This document shows, piece by piece, positions 60,804-64,000 of a stretch of 64,000 nucleotides of DNA. Source of the DNA: Arthrobacter citreus (lineage in GTDB: Bacteria > Bacillota > Bacilli > Bacillales > Bacillaceae_G). Every line of letters starts with the position of its first letter. Position 1 is the stretch's first letter. The position numbers and the translations under genes are program-made. The DNA is taken from assembly GCA_013200995.1 (NCBI GenBank), contig CP053688.1, forward strand, positions 1,674,001-1,738,000, in the 5' to 3' direction. The notes under the pieces are model-generated. The model was not told where the DNA came from and did no database searches. It saw nothing but the letters and a program-made list of their open reading frames with translations.

Positions 60804-62522
60804 TTATTTCTGCCTCGTTTGCATTGCCTGTTTCTCCATATAGTTACGCATTTTTTTCATATTTTCTGGTGCGTCCCATGGATCTTCTACAATCATTTCA
60901 ATCATACAGAGTTTTTCGGTACATTCAATTTGTACTTGGCTTATAGCCTGTTCAAGTTCTTCATAAGTTCGAACAATTGCAGTAAACGCATTGCCTCCAA
61001 AAGCTTCAGCCAGTTTCGTATACGACCAACGTGGGATTTTGTTGTATTTTTGATCTTTTGTTTTGACATTTAAATATTTTTCGATCGTGTAACCATCATT
61101 GTTTAAGACGAAAATGATTGGTTTACAACCATAGTAGAGCATGGAGCTGATTTCTTGGGCCGTTAGCTGCAGTGAGCCATCACCTGTAAACAGCAACACC
61201 CGTCGTTCTGGCGCAGCGATACAAGCACCGAACGTCGAGGGGGTAGCATATCCGATTGATCCCCAACCTCCTTGTCCAATATATGTAACATTACTCGGCA
61301 GCCTTACCTCCGACATACCATTGTAGAATGTACCGATCTCGACGATCAAAATGTCGTCCTTTTTCAGCATGCGCTGAAAAAGTGGATAATAGCCAGCCGC
61401 TTTCAAAGATTCATCCGTACCTAATGTGAACTGATTATATGGAAATGCTACTTTTCTTTGAAATCCATCACCTTTGAAACCGAGTTTTTGAACTGATAGA
61501 ATCATATCTGAAGCAAAAACGTTCTGATAAACTGCTTCAGCGACTTTAACAAAGTCAGACTGAATATTAACAGTCACAAGTGAATTCAATTTTGCGGTAA
61601 AGTTAGCTGTGTTAGTGTCTGCCATTACCATTCCGATAGCGATTATACAGTCTGCATTTTCTACTATACGTTGCACTTCTGAGCAACCGAAAGAGCCTAT
61701 ATACATTCCGACATAACTAGAATGAGTTTCATCGAATGCTCCTTTGCCGAACATCATAGCTGCAACAGGTATATTCATAGCTTCTGCCAGTTGTAAAACT
61801 TCAGCTTGGAGGCCAAAACGCATAGTTTTTACATCCACTAAGATAACTGGCTGGTTAGCACGTTCAAGCAGTTGACGAGCATGATCAGTCGCAGCCTGTA
61901 GAGTTTTTGGATTAGACGTACGTAATGGCGCTTTCGGCACTTCCCGTACTACAATTGGTTTGCTCACTAAATCATTAGCCACAACTAGGTAAACAGGTTG
62001 TTTCTTTTCTTTAGCAATGCGAATGGCAGTTGGAATTTCGATCATGGCATTCTCCGGTGTCAACACTGCAGAATAAGCCGTTATTTGCTCATACATATTA
62101 CGAAAAACTTGAAAATTTCCATCCATTAAAGTATGGTGCATCTGTTTGTGTTCATTTTGATCTTTTGTAGGAGGCGAACCAACAATATGGATTACAGGAA
62201 TATTCTCGCTATATGAGCCAGCTATCGGATTAGTTGCGTTTAACTCTCCGACCCCAAATGTTGTAATAAGTGCTGATATCCCCTTAACTCTTGCATAGCC
62301 ATCTGCAGCATAACCCGAGTTTAGTTCGTTCCGTCCTTCTATAAACTGGATTCCATTATATTGCTCTAAAGTATCGAGCAGTGAAAAATTATAGTCCCCT
62401 GCAACGCCAAAAATTTCTGTAATGCCCTCAAATTTCAAACAATCGAACAAATACTGACCAACAGTTTTTTGAGCTTTTGCAGTATGAATGACGGGACTTT
62501 CTGTATTATTCATTTTATCCAT
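60804..62522 (-). CDS. 2-keto acid decarboxylase (indolepyruvate/branched-chain ketoacid/pyruvate decarboxylase family)
   Basis: 572 residues, thiamine-diphosphate enzyme of the PDC/IpdC/KdcA group. N-terminal glutamate in EGRNELNSGYAADGYARVKG, the paired histidines in EHKQMHHTLMDG, and the TPP motif FTGDGSLQLTAQEISSMLYYG then NNDGYTIEKYL. It turns pyruvate, indolepyruvate or branched-chain keto acids into aldehydes. Its G+C is visibly higher than that of neighbours and a broken germination gene lies at its 3' side, suggesting acquisition by transfer. RBS GGAG lies about ten bases before the ATG. Substrate choice cannot be decided. Confidence 0.9.
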   Translation of the reverse strand: MDKMNNTESPVIHTAKAQKTVGQYLFDCLKFEGITEIFGVAGDYNFSLLDTLEQYNGIQFIEGRNELNSGYAADGYARVKGISALITTFGVGELNATNPIAGSYSENIPVIHIVGSPPTKDQNEHKQMHHTLMDGNFQVFRNMYEQITAYSAVLTPENAMIEIPTAIRIAKEKKQPVYLVVANDLVSKPIVVREVPKAPLRTSNPKTLQAATDHARQLLERANQPVILVDVKTMRFGLQAEVLQLAEAMNIPVAAMMFGKGAFDETHSSYVGMYIGSFGCSEVQRIVENADCIIAIGMVMADTNTANFTAKLNSLVTVNIQSDFVKVAEAVYQNVFASDMILSVQKLGFKGDGFQRKVAFPYNQFTLGTDESLKAAGYYPLFQRMLKKDDILIVEIGTFYNGMSEVRLPSNVTYIGQGGWGSIGYATPSTFGACIAAPERRVLLFTGDGSLQLTAQEISSMLYYGCKPIIFVLNNDGYTIEKYLNVKTKDQKYNKIPRWSYTKLAEAFGGNAFTAIVRTYEELEQAISQVQIECTEKLCMIEMIVEDPWDAPENMKKMRNYMEKQAMQTRQK

Positions 62523-62682
62523 TACACGCTCACTCCATATTCCAATTGGGTTTTCCCATTTTTTTATACCTTTTTATTCGTCCCCTTTCTTTGAACAGGC
62601 TATTCGATATTTGTTTAATAATCCATCAAGTTTAAAAACCTTTTCGAATAGTTAAATGTAGTAATTAAACTTCACCCCACGC

Positions 62683-62717
62683 TAAAAAACCACAGAAGAA
62701 TCTGCGGTTTTTTAAAT
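62683..62717 (-). terminator. Terminator of the sorbosone-dehydrogenase-like gene
   Basis: Arms AAAAAACCGCAGA and TCTGTGGTTTTTT with a short loop on the minus strand, 25 bases after the stop. Confidence 0.8.
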
Positions 62718-62740
62718 TCTGTATAAATTATTAACTAGAT

Positions 62741-64000
62741 TCATGGAACGATTTCAAAAATAGTTCCTTGATTATAATCAGTCACTTTCGTAGAACCATA
62801 AACACCTAAATACATTTTTGATTGATTTAAATTCGTACCTAGCCCAACATAGTAAGCTGGTTTGGACCCAAAATTATAATCGGTTTGAATTATACTGAAA
62901 TCGCTTTGTTTACCATCATGTCTTACTTTCGTATAAGCTAAAACACCTTTAATTTCTCCTTGTGTACCTTTCCGTGCTAGATCAGTAAACACCACACTAC
63001 CAGACAGACTAGTTATTTCATTCCCCATATATGCTTGGACTCCTGTAAGTGCAGTTCCTTCAAATTTATTCGTTCTTGGATCTTTGTGATAATAGCAAGT
63101 TAAAGGTTGGAGACGACTAGCTGAAAGCTCTACTGATTCATTGTAATAAGCAATTGCTTTCTCTTCCAAATTTGAAGTTTCATTACATGCGTTTATGATC
63201 GAAGTAGGGAAATTACCTTCCCAGCCTCGCCAACCAAAGTTAATAAACCCATCCAAATTAGATTCAGCAATCATATTAGCTTGAATCAGCTGAATAACAG
63301 GTATTGGTTTATATTGAATAAATGAATAAATTGACTCAACCATATCCTGGCCAACATTACCTACATATTTAATAAATTGATTTGATAAACTTTGATATGA
63401 AATACCTGTTATGTTGCGAACCCCTTTTGCTATAACTGTGAGAGTTTCTTGAATAGTTGTTGGTAGTTCATTAAAACGAGTAACAACTGGGAGATAATCG
63501 ACGATTGTATTTTTTCCTACATCAATTTCAATAATTTTGCCCGCGATTTCTAAATTGTTCTGGCTTAAGTTAAAAGGATCATAGCCTGAACCGCCATCTC
63601 CTGTCGTTAAAACAAGCTTTCCTGTTTCCGGTGAAAAGTTTAATGAATTAACACCATTATGATTTAAGAATGGTCTTCTAAATTTAAGTAATGTTCTCCG
63701 TATTTGGGGCTTGCCATTGGATTGCAAAGCCCACTCCTCAACTGTATCGATATGATCATAATGATTTTCCCTATCTTCCCATTTTAAGTTTAGAGTATTT
63801 GGCTCACATGGATTAGGTTTAAACGGTTCTGAGAGTGTACCCGGACCTTGAGAATCAGCTACTGAATAATGAAGATAAAACAAACCATTATGATAAAAAT
63901 AAGGATGAAATGCTAGTCCTAACAGCCCACGTTCATCATAGCCACCTGAAGCACCTAGTTTTAATACCCGTGGCCGTAAATCTAAAAATGTCCTGATTTC
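62741..64000 (-). CDS. PQQ-dependent sugar dehydrogenase / sorbosone dehydrogenase-like beta-propeller, 5' end outside window
   Basis: 419 residues visible, open through the right edge. Near the edge the frame reads SGGYDERGLLGLAFHPYFYH, then LFYLHYS: the GLLGxAFHPxF signature of soluble glucose/sorbosone dehydrogenases. Further along are FNHNGVNSLNF-like VNSLNFSPETGKLVLTTGDG, GKIIEIDV, RNITGISYQ and NFGWRGWEGNFP, then EIKGVLAYT. A true PQQ-dependent activity is uncertain; Bacillus homologues may be secreted adhesins or surface proteins of this fold. The N-terminus and any signal peptide are not visible. Confidence 0.8.
   Translation of the reverse strand, partial: EIRTFLDLRPRVLKLGASGGYDERGLLGLAFHPYFYHNGLFYLHYSVADSQGPGTLSEPFKPNPCEPNTLNLKWEDRENHYDHIDTVEEWALQSNGKPQIRRTLLKFRRPFLNHNGVNSLNFSPETGKLVLTTGDGGSGYDPFNLSQNNLEIAGKIIEIDVGKNTIVDYLPVVTRFNELPTTIQETLTVIAKGVRNITGISYQSLSNQFIKYVGNVGQDMVESIYSFIQYKPIPVIQLIQANMIAESNLDGFINFGWRGWEGNFPTSIINACNETSNLEEKAIAYYNESVELSASRLQPLTCYYHKDPRTNKFEGTALTGVQAYMGNEITSLSGSVVFTDLARKGTQGEIKGVLAYTKVRHDGKQSDFSIIQTDYNFGSKPAYYVGLGTNLNQSKMYLGVYGSTKVTDYNQGTIFEIVP

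Overview
The window is AT-rich, with strong AGGAGG-type ribosome binding sites, frequent TTG/GTG starts, an S-box (SAM-I) riboswitch, CcpA-type cre sites and genes typical of Bacillus (iol, metI/metC, a BmrCD-type exporter, YpvA-like helicase, YcxB, YkuD transpeptidase). This points to a low-GC Bacillaceae chromosome. No rRNA, tRNA or CRISPR was seen. Two genes are cut by the window edges: kbl on the left and a sorbosone-dehydrogenase-like gene on the right.

Layout. 1-4.3 kb: kbl end, then a small regulon of MFS exporter, old yellow enzyme and ArsR-type regulator, each preceded by the same palindromic operator. 4.4-4.7 kb: a block of 21-nt tandem repeats. 4.8-7.2 kb: ilvA and a 5'-3' exonuclease. 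7.3-11.4 kb: a mobile-element scar zone. It holds one intact IS3-family element (terminal repeats, AAGT target duplication, -1 frameshift signal) inserted in the loop of a terminator, a frameshifted IS1595-type transposase, an IS3 OrfA remnant and a histidine phosphatase gene. 11.7-22.1 kb: a LacI-controlled operon with an ABC sugar importer, PHP phosphoesterase, glycerophosphodiesterase, aldo/keto reductase, TIM-barrel isomerase and a GH38-like glycosidase. 22.6-29.1 kb: a second mannoside operon (fructose-type PTS IIBC and IIA, MngB-type alpha-mannosidase, ROK protein) beside an RpiR regulator. 29.4-38 kb: a myo-inositol operon (iolG-C-A-D-E-B) headed by a LacI-type regulator. 38.3-45 kb: small single genes (Nudix with a truncated phosphatase tail, VOC, SRPBCC, secreted and membrane proteins, maltose acetyltransferase, methyltransferase, FAD enzyme). 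45.2-47.7 kb: metI-metC under a SAM riboswitch. 47.8-57.1 kb: DinG-family helicase, YcxB-like protein, a heterodimeric ABC exporter behind a leader peptide and two tandem attenuator hairpins, and an alpha-glucosidase. 57.5-64 kb: L,D-transpeptidase, M42 peptidase, a membrane protein, a 2-keto acid decarboxylase beside a GerC-like fragment, and the partial sugar dehydrogenase.

The 11.7-38 kb stretch is a nearly unbroken minus-strand carbohydrate-use island. Its three modules have separate regulators (LacI, RpiR, LacI), recognisable operators and cre-like sites, suggesting substrate induction plus carbon catabolite control. The most unusual items are: (i) three copies of a 21-nt-period repeat element, each placed after a gene terminator in the same orientation and sharing a 3' boundary; (ii) the ABC-exporter leader, where a 14-bp long-range complement encloses two terminators; (iii) the ABC/PHP/GDPD/GH38 operon, which looks like a pathway for a phosphodiester-linked mannoside; (iv) the IS inserted exactly in a terminator loop; (v) a stop-start coupled small gene feeding a signal-peptide protein that seems to start at CTG.
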